Made by a program: the position numbers and the translations under genes. 64,000 nucleotides of DNA, taken from positions 682,001 through 746,000 of the forward strand of contig DAJPHG010000001.1 in NCBI GenBank assembly GCA_025992315.1, written 5' to 3'. This document shows, piece after piece, positions 33,783-42,504 of this stretch; the first letter of the stretch is position 1, and each line of letters begins with the position of its first letter. The notes beneath the pieces were generated by a model. It did not search any database. It worked only from the letters and a program-made list of their open reading frames with translations, and was not told where the DNA came from. Origin of the DNA: HGM10766 sp900757295. GTDB lineage: Bacteria; Bacillota_I; Bacilli_A; RF39; UBA660.

Positions 33783-35206
33783 TGAAGTATATTCCAACTA
33801 TTGGTCTAGAATTACACTGTGAAATGAATACTAAATCAAAAGTTTTTTCTAGTGCTAGAAATGAATACAATGAAATTCCTAATAGTAATATAGCTCCTCT
33901 TGATTTAGCATTTCCTGGAACATTACCAGTATTAAACAAAAATGCATTAAGAAAAGCTTTTAGAATGTCTTTGGCTTTAAATTGTACTCAACCTGATGTT
34001 TTAGTATTCGATCGAAAAAATTATTATTATCCAGATTTACCTAAAGGATATCAAATAACTCAAATGGAAAAACCTGTTGGTATAAATGGATTTTTAGATG
34101 TTGATGTTGATGGAGAGTTAAAAAGAATATTAATTCATGATATTCATTTGGAAGAAGATACCGCATCTATGGACCATTACGATGATTTTTCTTTAATTGA
34201 TTACAATCGTAGTGGAGTACCATTAGTAGAAATTGTTACTGAACCTTGTATGCATAGTGCAAAAGAAGCAGTATCTTATTTGGAAACACTACGTAATACT
34301 TTTAAATATTGTGATATTAGTCAAGCTGATACTAAAATGGGTCAAATTAGATGTGATGTAAATATTTCTTTAATGGAAGAAAATAAAGATGGCTTAGGTA
34401 CTAAAGTTGAAATAAAAAATATAAATTCTTTTTCTAATGTTGCAAAAGCAATTGAGTATGAAATAGAAAGACAAACTAAATTATTAGAAAATAACCAAGG
34501 CAATGAAATAATCCAAGAAACTAGACGTTATGATGATGAAACTGATACTACTATTAGAATGCGTAAAAAAGTAGAATCTGTTGATTATAAATATTTTGTT
34601 GAACCTAATATTCCAAAATTTAAAATTGACAAAGAATACTTAGATGATATACGTAAAGAAGTTCCAGTTTTACCTTATTATAGATATAAAAAATATACTC
34701 AAGATTATAATTTAAGTGAACTAGATGCGAATACTATTATTAAAGATAAAAAAATATCTGATTATTATGAAGCATGTTTAGATATTAATATTGATCCTAA
34801 AACTGCAGCAAATTGGGTTACTGGTAATATATTAAGCGTATTAAATAGAAAAGAAATAGAAATTACAGATTTTTATTTAACTCCAATTATGTTAAAAGAA
34901 ATTTTGGATAAAATTGAAGATAAGACTATTTCATCTAAGCAAGCAAAAGAAATATTTAATAAAGTTATTGAAGAAGAAAAAGAACCAAATAATTTTATTA
35001 ATAATATGTCTCAGTTAAGTGATGAAGATCAGCTACGTGAAATAATAAAAAATATCTTAAATAATAATACATCTCAAGTAGAAGCATATAAAAATGGTAA
35101 AGATAATTTATTTAAGTTTTTTATAGGACAAGTTATGAAAGAAACAAAGGGAAAAGCTAATCCAGTTGTTTCTAATGAAATATTAAAGGAAGAATTAAGT
35201 AAATAA
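33782..35206 (+). CDS. gatB: Asp/Glu-tRNA amidotransferase subunit B
   Basis: A 474-aa protein: IGLELHCEMNTKSKVFS start, NIAPLDLAFPGTLPVLN, RKNYYYPDLPKGYQITQ, EDTASMDHY, RSGVPLVEIVTEP and DVNISL. A helical/YqeY-like tail ends the protein (QVEAYKNGKDNLFKFFIGQVMKET). It kinases and binds the mischarged tRNA. Last gene of the hisS operon. Confidence 0.96.
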   Translation: MKYIPTIGLELHCEMNTKSKVFSSARNEYNEIPNSNIAPLDLAFPGTLPVLNKNALRKAFRMSLALNCTQPDVLVFDRKNYYYPDLPKGYQITQMEKPVGINGFLDVDVDGELKRILIHDIHLEEDTASMDHYDDFSLIDYNRSGVPLVEIVTEPCMHSAKEAVSYLETLRNTFKYCDISQADTKMGQIRCDVNISLMEENKDGLGTKVEIKNINSFSNVAKAIEYEIERQTKLLENNQGNEIIQETRRYDDETDTTIRMRKKVESVDYKYFVEPNIPKFKIDKEYLDDIRKEVPVLPYYRYKKYTQDYNLSELDANTIIKDKKISDYYEACLDINIDPKTAANWVTGNILSVLNRKEIEITDFYLTPIMLKEILDKIEDKTISSKQAKEIFNKVIEEEKEPNNFINNMSQLSDEDQLREIIKNILNNNTSQVEAYKNGKDNLFKFFIGQVMKETKGKANPVVSNEILKEELSK

Positions 35207-35280
35207 TTTTTTCTTTTTTTTTGCTATTTTTTATTGGAAGTGTTAGAATACAGGGAAAAAAGAGTTGAAGGAAGATATTT

Positions 35281-36000
35281 ATGGGAATAATACAAACATC
35301 TGAAAAATTAATAAGAAGTAAATTTCCTACATTAGATGAGTATCAAAATAAAAAACTTTCTCATTTTGAGAGTGATTTATTTATAAATGATGATATTGTT
35401 TATAAAATTTTTAATCAAAGTTATCGTTTATATAGACAAAGTTATTTATGGATATTAGATAATAAGAAATATCCTAATTGTTTAAATATTGAAAATCAAT
35501 TATATCAAGGAGATAAATTGATTGGTTGTACTACAGAGTATCAGCCATCTTTTAAATCTATGGCTGAGGTATTAAAATCTAGAAAATTTGATTATTATGA
35601 AGCAAAACAATTATTAGATATTATTATTAATAATATTAATATTTTAGCATCAGATAAATTAATTTATATAGACAGTACAATTTATAATATTGGTTTTAAT
35701 AATGATAAATTAATAATGTTAGATATAGATGGAGTAGATTACATAACTAATAAAGTTGACTATGTAAATTATTTGAATGCTGCTTATTTAAATGCTTATT
35801 ATGTTTATTTTACGCTTATTTTAGAAGAAAATTTAGTTGAAATAATTCCTTCCGATTTTTATGATAATGTTTTAAATATAAAAAATTTTAAGACAAAACT
35901 AGATTTAATTAGGACTATTGTTAATTCAATGAATAAGAATATATATGATGAAATTAATTTTAAGTATAATAATTATAAAAAGAACAAATTAATAAGATAA
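35281..36000 (+). CDS. Divergent kinase-fold protein
   Basis: A 239-aa soluble protein. A kinase-like plan is suggested by a VYKIFNQ beta3-type strand, a hinge-like GCTTEYQ, and late residues YIDSTIYNIGFNNDKLIMLDIDGVDY. These place D/N and D in the spacing of the catalytic and metal-binding loops of protein kinases/phosphotransferases. No Gly-rich loop is clear. Two relatives by plan lie at 55878 and 57513. Activity uncertain. Possible TTAGAATAC-type promoter upstream. Confidence 0.45.
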   Translation: MGIIQTSEKLIRSKFPTLDEYQNKKLSHFESDLFINDDIVYKIFNQSYRLYRQSYLWILDNKKYPNCLNIENQLYQGDKLIGCTTEYQPSFKSMAEVLKSRKFDYYEAKQLLDIIINNINILASDKLIYIDSTIYNIGFNNDKLIMLDIDGVDYITNKVDYVNYLNAAYLNAYYVYFTLILEENLVEIIPSDFYDNVLNIKNFKTKLDLIRTIVNSMNKNIYDEINFKYNNYKKNKLIR

Positions 36001-36056
36001 TTGTTCATTTTTAATTTTTGTGATAATATATATTTATTATAAGTGAGGTATTTTAA

Positions 36057-37532
36057 ATGAATAAAGAAGAAGAAAATAATTTAAATGTTTTAAAATTACA
36101 GCAAGAACAAGATTTTAAAAAAGTTATTAAATATTATTATAAAAATGAAATTTCTGAAGAAGAAATTAATTATATTTATGATAAATTAATGAATAGCTTT
36201 GATATAAAAACAGAAGAAGATTTATTTAATGTATTAAATGATTTAGATAATGATGGTATAGAAGATGAACCAGCAATTGAAGAAGAAAAAGAATCTACTG
36301 AAGATGACACTCAAGAATCAGTGGTAGAAGATAAGCAACCGGAAAAAGAAGTTCAAGTAATAAAAGAGGTTGTAAAGGAACCAAAAACTGTAAAAGAAAG
36401 CAGCAAGCCAAAGGAAGCAAAAGAAGAAAATATAAAAAAAGAAAAGAAGAATCAGCCTAAAGATACTAAGAAATTAAATAAAAAAAATTTATTTATAATT
36501 ATTGGTATTGCTGTATTATTAATTATTATAGCTATAGTTTTAGTAATTATTTTTAATAAACCTAAAGATGAAGATAAAAAGGAAGATAAAACTACAGCTA
36601 CTACATGGAAGGATGTACTTAAAACAGAAGCAAAAGATGGGTCTTTAAAGAAAAAACTAGAAGATAAATTAGATGATTTTAATATTACTACTGAAGATGT
36701 TGATTTAATGCTTATGGATATAGATTCAGATAATGATGCTGAATTAATTGCTCATGTATCTAATAAAAAAATAAATAAGTTATTAACTTATGAAATAGAT
36801 AAAAAAATTAGTTATTCTAAAGATTATGATTTAAGTAGTGATGATGCTTTAGGATTTGTTTATAATACTATTAATGAAAATACTTATTGGTATATAAATA
36901 GTGATTCAGATAAAACTGTTATTTCAGTTACTGATAAAGATGTAAGTGATGAAGATTTTACAACTAACTATTATGTATTAACCAATCAATATAAAGATAA
37001 AAATGTTTTAGATCAATCTATTGAGGTGAGCTTAGATAATAAAGATTTATCAAAAGATATGGATAAGGTTATTAAAAATAATTTGACAAATAAAGAATTT
37101 ATGAGTTCAAATAATTTAACAATCAAAAAAATTAAACAAGAAATTAAAGCTAATGAAGAAGAAAAATTAGCTGAAGAAGAAAAGAAAAAACAAGAGGAAG
37201 AACAAAAAGCTTTAGAAGAACAAAAGAAACAAGAAGAAGAGCAAAAAAAGGCAGAAGAGGAGAAGAAAAAGCAAGAAGCCAGTTCTAGTAAAAGTTTTGA
37301 AATTGTAGATACAAGTTTAAACGTTAGTGGCTTTAACTGTCCTCAAGCATTAGAAGAAATTTATAAAGATAGTAAATATACTTATTCACTACCTTGTACT
37401 AAAAGTTCTTATATAGTTGTTAAATATAGCGATGGTAGTGTTGAGAATATTAAAACTGCTTTGAATAATGGAAATATTAAAATTACTGATTTAAAAAAAT
37501 TTAATATTCAATATTATACTGATGAAAATTAA
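36057..37532 (+). CDS. Single-pass membrane protein with charged linkers, unknown
   Basis: A 491-aa protein. Residues 1-140 are an acidic-then-Lys-rich cytoplasmic part beginning with a small helical domain (EEEINYIYDKLMNSFDIKTEEDL). A transmembrane helix lies at about 145-168 (LFIIIGIAVLLIIIAIVLVIIF). An extracellular domain follows, then a Glu/Lys/Gln coiled-coil stalk (about 360-410), and a small C-terminal domain with two Cys (FNCPQALEEI, PCTKSSY). The layout suggests an envelope sensor or morphogenesis factor. No family is recognised. Confidence 0.6.
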   Translation: MNKEEENNLNVLKLQQEQDFKKVIKYYYKNEISEEEINYIYDKLMNSFDIKTEEDLFNVLNDLDNDGIEDEPAIEEEKESTEDDTQESVVEDKQPEKEVQVIKEVVKEPKTVKESSKPKEAKEENIKKEKKNQPKDTKKLNKKNLFIIIGIAVLLIIIAIVLVIIFNKPKDEDKKEDKTTATTWKDVLKTEAKDGSLKKKLEDKLDDFNITTEDVDLMLMDIDSDNDAELIAHVSNKKINKLLTYEIDKKISYSKDYDLSSDDALGFVYNTINENTYWYINSDSDKTVISVTDKDVSDEDFTTNYYVLTNQYKDKNVLDQSIEVSLDNKDLSKDMDKVIKNNLTNKEFMSSNNLTIKKIKQEIKANEEEKLAEEEKKKQEEEQKALEEQKKQEEEQKKAEEEKKKQEASSSKSFEIVDTSLNVSGFNCPQALEEIYKDSKYTYSLPCTKSSYIVVKYSDGSVENIKTALNNGNIKITDLKKFNIQYYTDEN

Positions 37533-37536
37533 AAAG

Positions 37537-37566
37537 ATGAAGAGTAGACAAACTCTTCATTTTTTT
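37537..37566 (+). terminator. Terminator, copy 1, with embedded -35 box
   Basis: An 8-bp stem ATGAAGAG/CTCTTCAT (37537-37544, 37553-37560), loop TAGACAAA, T6. The loop provides the -35 of the next promoter. Confidence 0.85.
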
Positions 37567-37573
37567 ATATAAT
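37545..37573 (+). promoter_or_regulatory. Promoter of 30-aa-repeat gene 1
   Basis: TAGACA at 37545-37550 (in the terminator loop), 17 bp, TATAAT at 37568-37573. Confidence 0.7.
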
Positions 37574-37599
37574 ACTATCTAAATTAAATGGGGGATATT

Positions 37600-39366
37600 A
37601 TGAATAAGATAGAACAAATTAATTTATTAATTGGTGATAGAAAAGATTTAATTTCAGAATTCTTATATCAAAGAAGTGTAAGTTCAGTTAAAGAAATCTT
37701 AGAGTTACCGTATTGGAACGATCCTAAATATGAATCATTACTAACATCCAGTATCTGGAATAGCAATGTCCAAGAGATCCAAGCTATTTTAGAATTACCG
37801 TATTGGAAAGATTCTAAATATGAATCATTACTAACATCAAATATTTGGAATAGCAATGTCCAAGAGATCCAAGCTATTTTAGAATTACCGTATTGGAAGG
37901 ATCCAAAATACCAATCATTATTAACATCAACCATTTGGCAAAGCAATGCTCAAGAAATCCAAGCTATTTTAGAGTTACCATATTGGGAGAATTCTAAATA
38001 TGAATCATTACTAACATCCAGTATCTGGAATAGTAATGTCCAAGAGATCCAAACAATCTTAGAGTTACCTTATTGGGATGACTCAAAATATCAATCATTG
38101 TTAACGCCAAATATTTGTAGAAGCACTGCCAGAAAGATCCAAACAATTTTAGAGTTACCGTATTGGAAAGATCCAAAATACCAATCATTGTTAGTACCAA
38201 CAATTTGGTCACGTAATGCTAAAGAAGTCCAAGCTATCTTAGAGTTGCCGTATTGGAATGACTCAAAATATCAATCATTGTTAACATCAAGCATCTGGAG
38301 TAGTAATGCTCAAGAAATAGAAATAATCTTAGAATTACCATATTGGGAAGATCCCAAATATCAGCCATTACTAACATCAAATATTTGGAATAGTAATGTC
38401 AAAGAAATCCAAGCTATCTTAGAGTTACCATATTGGAATGACTCAAAATATCAATCATTATTAACGTCAAATATTTGGTTAAGCAATGCCAAAAAGATCC
38501 AAACAATTTTAGAGTTACCGTATTGGAAAGATCCAAAATACCAATCATTGTTAGCACCAACAATTTGGTCACGTAATGCTAAAGAAATTCAAGCTATCTT
38601 AGAGTTACCGTATTGGAATGATTCTAAATATGAATCATTACTAACATCAAATATTTGGAATAGTAATGTTAAAGAAATCCAAACAATTTTAGAGCTATCA
38701 TATTGGAAAGATCCAAAATACCAGTCTTTGTTAACATCAACAATTTGGAATAGTAATGTTAAAGAAATCCAAACAATCTTAGAGTTACCGTATTGGAATG
38801 ACTCAAAATATCAATCATTATTAACGCCAAATATTTGGAAAAGCACTGCCAGAAAGATCCAAGCTATCTTAGAGTTACCATATTGGGAAGATCCAAAATA
38901 TCAATCATTATTAACATCAAATATTTGGCAAAGTAATGCTAAAGAAATTCAAACTATCTTAGAGTTACCGTATTGGGAAGATCCAAAATATCAATCATTG
39001 TTAATACCAGCAATTTGGAATAGTAATGCCAAAAAAATAAAGCAACTTTTAGAATCGGACATATTAAAAGAAGAAAAGTATGCTCATTTATTAAAAGCAA
39101 GTATTTTTTCGGTTAAACTTGAAAAAATACAGGATACAATTGAATTATTTAAAGAGTATAATATAGACAGCTATATAACTATAGTTTGTATTAGAAAAAA
39201 TACAAATGTATTAAAGAATTTAATAGAATATATGGTAGCCAATAATATAGATTTAGTTATAGATAATAAATTAAATCCAATATTAAATGCTAGTACTGGT
39301 ACTTTAAAGAATAAATATAATATAGATATTAAAAATCTAGATAGTAAGGTGTTAAAAAGATGTTAG
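37600..39366 (+). CDS. 30-aa tandem repeat protein, copy 1
   Basis: A 588-aa protein from ATG 37600 (GGGGG ribosome site; the in-frame ATG 37588 overlaps it). After ~25 residues it has 15 near-identical 30-residue repeats, ELPYW-ND-PKYQSLLTS-IW-SNA-EIQTIL, then one degenerate unit. A different C-terminal domain (VLKNLIEYMVANNIDLVIDN) follows. Each unit looks like two helices, so a solenoid. There is no signal peptide or TM. High repeat identity implies recent unit turnover. The product of 39443 is its paralog with one repeat more. Function unknown. Confidence 0.8.
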   Translation: MNKIEQINLLIGDRKDLISEFLYQRSVSSVKEILELPYWNDPKYESLLTSSIWNSNVQEIQAILELPYWKDSKYESLLTSNIWNSNVQEIQAILELPYWKDPKYQSLLTSTIWQSNAQEIQAILELPYWENSKYESLLTSSIWNSNVQEIQTILELPYWDDSKYQSLLTPNICRSTARKIQTILELPYWKDPKYQSLLVPTIWSRNAKEVQAILELPYWNDSKYQSLLTSSIWSSNAQEIEIILELPYWEDPKYQPLLTSNIWNSNVKEIQAILELPYWNDSKYQSLLTSNIWLSNAKKIQTILELPYWKDPKYQSLLAPTIWSRNAKEIQAILELPYWNDSKYESLLTSNIWNSNVKEIQTILELSYWKDPKYQSLLTSTIWNSNVKEIQTILELPYWNDSKYQSLLTPNIWKSTARKIQAILELPYWEDPKYQSLLTSNIWQSNAKEIQTILELPYWEDPKYQSLLIPAIWNSNAKKIKQLLESDILKEEKYAHLLKASIFSVKLEKIQDTIELFKEYNIDSYITIVCIRKNTNVLKNLIEYMVANNIDLVIDNKLNPILNASTGTLKNKYNIDIKNLDSKVLKRC

Positions 39367-39379
39367 AAAATATAAAAAG

Positions 39380-39416
39380 ATGAAGAGTAGACAAACTCTT
39401 CATTTTTTTATATAAT
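39380..39416 (+). terminator. Terminator/promoter module, copy 2
   Basis: The same hairpin ATGAAGAG/CTCTTCAT with TAGACA in its loop (-35 at 39388-39393) and TATAAT 17 bp later (39411-39416). Identical to the module at 37537-37573. Confidence 0.8.
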
Positions 39417-39442
39417 ACTATCTAAATTAAATGGGTGGTATT

Positions 39443-41299
39443 ATGAATAAAATAGAACAAATTAATTTATTAATTGGTGATAGAAAAGATTTAATTTCAG
39501 AATATTTATATCAAAGAAGTGTAAGTTCAGTTAAAGAAATCTTAGAGTTACCGTATTGGAACGATAAAAAGTTCGAACCATTGTTAACGTCATCTATTTG
39601 GCTACGTAATGCCGAAGAAATCCAAACAATCTTAGAGTTACCGTATTGGAATGACCCAAAATATCAATCATTATTAACGTCATCTATTTGGCAAAGTAAT
39701 GCAAGTGAAATTCAAGAAATCTTAGAGTTGCCATATTGGAATGACCCAAAATACCAATCATTATTAACGTCATCTATTTGGCAAAGTAATGCAAGTGAAA
39801 TTCAAGAAATCTTAGAGTTACCATATTGGAAAAATAAAAAGTTCGAATCATTATTAGCGCCAACAATTTGGTATATTAATGCCAAAGAAATAGAAACAAT
39901 TTTAGAATTATCGTATTGGAAAGACTCAAAATATCAATCATTATTAACGCCAACAATTTGGTTGAGCAATGTCCAAGAAATCCAAACAATCTTAGAGTTA
40001 CCGTATTGGAAAGACTCAAAATATCAATCATTATTAACGCCAACAATTTGGCAAAGTAATGCTCAAGAGATCCAAACAATCTTAGAGTTGCCGTATTGGA
40101 ATGACCAAAAATATCAGTCATTACTAACATCAAATATTTGGAATAGTAATGCCCAAGAAATTCAAACTATCTTAGAGTTACCGTATTGGAATGACTCAAA
40201 ATATCAATCATTATTAACGCCAAATATTTGGTTAAGCAATGCCAAAAAGATCCAAACAATTTTAGAGTTACCATATTGGAAAGATCCAAAATATCAATTA
40301 TTATTAACGTCATCTATTTGGCTATGTAATGCCAAAGAAATTCAAACAATCTTAGAGTTACCATATTGGAAAGATCCCAAATATCAATCATTACTAACGT
40401 CAAATATTTGGAAAAGCAATGCCCAAGAAGTACAAGCTATTTTGAAGTTGTCATATTGGGAGGATTCAAAATACCAGTCTTTGTTAACATCAAATATTTG
40501 GAATAGTAATCTTCCAGAAATTCAAACAATCTTAGAATTACCATATTGGAATGATTCTAAATATGAATCATTACTAACATCAAATATTTGGAATAGTAAT
40601 GTTAAAGAAATCCAAACAATTTTAGAGCTATCATATTGGAAAGATCCGAAATACCAGTCTTTGTTAACATCAACAATTTGGAATAGTAATCTTCAAGAGA
40701 TCCAAACAATCTTAGAGTTACCGTATTGGAATGACTCAAAATATCAATCATTATTAACGCCAACAATTTGGCAAAGTAATGCTCAAGAAATAGAAACAAT
40801 TTTAGAATTACCATATTGGAAAGATTCAAAATATAAACTATTACTAACATCAAATATCTGGAATAGTAATGTTAAAGAAATCCAAACAATCTTAGAGTTA
40901 CCATATTGGGAAGATCCCAAATATCAGTCATTGTTAATACCAGCAATTTGGAATAGTAATGCCAAAAAAATAAAGCAAATTTTAGAATCAGATATATTAA
41001 AAGAAGAAAAGTATGCTCATTTATTAAAAACAACTATTTTTTTCTTTAAATTTGAAAGAATACAGGATACAATTGAATTATTTAAAGAGTATAATATGGA
41101 TAGTTATATAACTATAGCTTGTATTAGAAAAAATACAAACGTATTAAAAAAATTAATAGAGTATATGATAGCCAACAATATAGATTTAGTTATAGATAAT
41201 AAATTAAATCCAATTTTAAATGCTAGCACTGGTACTTTAAAGAATAAATATAATATAGATATTAAAAATCTAGATAGCAAGGTGTTAAAAAGATGTTAG
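39443..41299 (+). CDS. 30-aa tandem repeat protein, copy 2
   Basis: A 618-aa protein from ATG 39443 (GGGTGG upstream). It has 16 full 30-residue ELPYW repeats plus a degenerate one, and the same C-terminal domain as copy 1, ending NIDIKNLDSKVLKRC. N- and C-terminal parts are nearly identical to copy 1, while repeat order differs. That indicates slippage or unequal exchange after the duplication. The next ORF starts seven bases before its end, so the two are coupled. Confidence 0.8.
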   Translation: MNKIEQINLLIGDRKDLISEYLYQRSVSSVKEILELPYWNDKKFEPLLTSSIWLRNAEEIQTILELPYWNDPKYQSLLTSSIWQSNASEIQEILELPYWNDPKYQSLLTSSIWQSNASEIQEILELPYWKNKKFESLLAPTIWYINAKEIETILELSYWKDSKYQSLLTPTIWLSNVQEIQTILELPYWKDSKYQSLLTPTIWQSNAQEIQTILELPYWNDQKYQSLLTSNIWNSNAQEIQTILELPYWNDSKYQSLLTPNIWLSNAKKIQTILELPYWKDPKYQLLLTSSIWLCNAKEIQTILELPYWKDPKYQSLLTSNIWKSNAQEVQAILKLSYWEDSKYQSLLTSNIWNSNLPEIQTILELPYWNDSKYESLLTSNIWNSNVKEIQTILELSYWKDPKYQSLLTSTIWNSNLQEIQTILELPYWNDSKYQSLLTPTIWQSNAQEIETILELPYWKDSKYKLLLTSNIWNSNVKEIQTILELPYWEDPKYQSLLIPAIWNSNAKKIKQILESDILKEEKYAHLLKTTIFFFKFERIQDTIELFKEYNMDSYITIACIRKNTNVLKKLIEYMIANNIDLVIDNKLNPILNASTGTLKNKYNIDIKNLDSKVLKRC

Positions 41300-41568
41300 A
41301 AAATATTGAAGATATAGTATCAAAATATGATAGTGAAGTGTTTGCTAAATTAAATAAGGAAAATATGACTAAAATTATTATATTTTTACAAAAAGAAAAT
41401 TGTGATTTTATTGAAGATCTATTAAATGATTATATAGATTTATTTATTATAGAATATGATGATTTTATAAGAAGATATATTATTTTAAATGAAAAGTATA
41501 ATTATAAGTATTTAGAATTAGCGGCAGAAGATATGAATTATTTAGAAGAAATGTACGATTGTTATTAA
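41293..41568 (+). CDS. Small acidic protein coupled to repeat gene 2, unknown
   Basis: A 91-aa protein, rich in Glu, Asp and Tyr (MLENIEDIVSKYDSEVFAKL start), helical, with two Cys. Its ATG overlaps the end of the repeat gene by seven bases. A truncated version (seven codons then TGA at 39360-39383) follows repeat gene 1, which shows the original gene pair before duplication. It may be a partner of the solenoid protein. Confidence 0.6.
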   Translation: MLENIEDIVSKYDSEVFAKLNKENMTKIIIFLQKENCDFIEDLLNDYIDLFIIEYDDFIRRYIILNEKYNYKYLELAAEDMNYLEEMYDCY

Positions 41569-41574
41569 AATTAT

Positions 41575-41603
41575 TTGACAAACATATGATAATGATATAT
41601 AAT
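41575..41603 (+). promoter_or_regulatory. Consensus promoter of infC-rpmI-rplT
   Basis: Perfect TTGACA at 41575-41580, 17 bp, perfect TATAAT at 41598-41603: one of the strongest promoters in the window. Confidence 0.9.
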
Positions 41604-41750
41604 TTATTTGTTATAAAAAGGAAAGCGATGTATCCACATCCACCTGATTGCTTAAGTGATAGGTAAAAAGCCAAGAGTTATTAAATATAATTTTTATGCT
41701 TTTAAGTGGATACGTTGTATCTACTTTTTAATTTGTGGAGGTGTGTTAAA
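41604..41750 (+). promoter_or_regulatory. L20-type leader with transcription attenuator
   Basis: A ~140-base leader before infC. GTATCCAC (41630-41637) can pair with GTGGATAC (41706-41713). Alternatively GTGGATAC pairs with GTATCTAC (41717-41724), making a hairpin followed by T5: a terminator. The two forms are mutually exclusive. This is the expected logic of the Firmicutes L20 leader, where free L20 binds the mRNA and stops the operon. The match is by structure and location. Confidence 0.8.
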
Positions 41751-42275
41751 ATAGCAAATAAAAAAGATGATTTACCAATCAATGAAAATATTAAAGTTGA
41801 ACAATTAATGGTAATTGGGCCAAATGGCGAGCAAATGGGAATGAAAAATATCAAAGATGCTTTAACTTTAGCCAATTATGCTGGTTTAGATTTAGTTTTA
41901 ATGAATGCTAGTAATGATCATGCTGTTGGTAAAATAATGGATTATAATAAATATCGTTATGAAAAGCAAAAAAAAGTTAAAGAACAACAAAAGAAGCAAA
42001 GAGAGAGTAATAAAGAAATTAAAGAATATCGTTTTACTATTGCTACTGATATTCATGATTTTGATACTCGTAAAAAGAATGCTATAGGATATTTACAAAA
42101 AGGACATAAGATTAAAGCTTCATTAAGATTCAAAGGACGTCAAATGGCACATCCAGAACTTGGTAAAGAAATGTTATTAAAATTTGCTGAAAGCTTGGCT
42201 GAATATAGTGATATAGAACAAAAGCCAAAGCAAGAAGGACGTAACATGTTTATGTTACTAACACCTAAAAAATAA
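41751..42275 (+). CDS. infC: Translation initiation factor IF-3 (AUA start)
   Basis: A 174-aa IF-3: IANKKDDLPINENIKVEQLMVIGPNGEQMGMKN is the N domain, a Lys-rich linker follows, then the C domain (YRFTIATDIHDFDTRKKNAIGYLQKGHKIKASLRFKGRQM). It prevents wrong initiation and subunit joining. No ATG, GTG or TTG fits: GGAGGTG at 41737-41743 points to ATA 41751. Rare starts in infC let IF-3 repress its own translation. First gene of infC-rpmI-rplT. Confidence 0.95.
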   Translation: MANKKDDLPINENIKVEQLMVIGPNGEQMGMKNIKDALTLANYAGLDLVLMNASNDHAVGKIMDYNKYRYEKQKKVKEQQKKQRESNKEIKEYRFTIATDIHDFDTRKKNAIGYLQKGHKIKASLRFKGRQMAHPELGKEMLLKFAESLAEYSDIEQKPKQEGRNMFMLLTPKK

Positions 42276-42290
42276 GGAAGGAAGTTAATT

Positions 42291-42488
42291 ATGGCAAAGG
42301 GACCAAAACAAAAAACTCATAAAGCAACTAAAAAAGTTATTAATAAAAGACCAGGTGGAACTTTTAGTTATAAAAAGTCTAATGGAAATCATAAGACTGC
42401 TAAAGATTCATCTAAGGCTGTTAGACAAAGAAGAAAACAAGGTACTGTTAGTAAAGGAGACTTAAGCAGATTAAAATCTGTTATATAG
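42291..42488 (+). CDS. rpmI: 50S ribosomal protein L35
   Basis: A 65-aa basic protein: KTHKATKKVINKRPGGTFSYKK, KSNGNHKTAKDSSKAVRQRRKQG and a LKSVI ending. Standard L35, between infC and rplT. GGAAGGAAG lies upstream. Confidence 0.97.
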   Translation: MAKGPKQKTHKATKKVINKRPGGTFSYKKSNGNHKTAKDSSKAVRQRRKQGTVSKGDLSRLKSVI

Positions 42489-42504
42489 TTTGGGGTGAAG
42501 AAGA

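Larger units (their letters stand above)
37531..39373 (+). repeat. Tandem duplication unit, copy 1
   Basis: Starts at AAAAAGATGAAGAG and repeats 1,843 bases further on (from 39374). It includes terminator, promoter, gene and the first codons of a downstream ORF (ATGTTAGAAAATATAAAAAG, then TGA). The second copy retains that ORF in full (41293-41568), so copy 1 carries its truncated relic. Confidence 0.85.
39374..41299 (+). repeat. Tandem duplication unit, copy 2
   Basis: Second copy of the unit at 37531-39373, including the same terminator/promoter module (39380-39416) and the paralogous repeat gene. Repeat number differs by one (90 bp). Confidence 0.85.

Noticed and set aside
37668..38212. 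Minus-strand ORFs inside the repeat genes
   Set aside because: They are antisense shadows of the coding repeats, with no ribosome sites and low-complexity products.
37700..41000. CRISPR array
   Set aside because: The ~90-bp repeats are in-frame coding repeats of 30 aa without spacers, and no cas genes are present.
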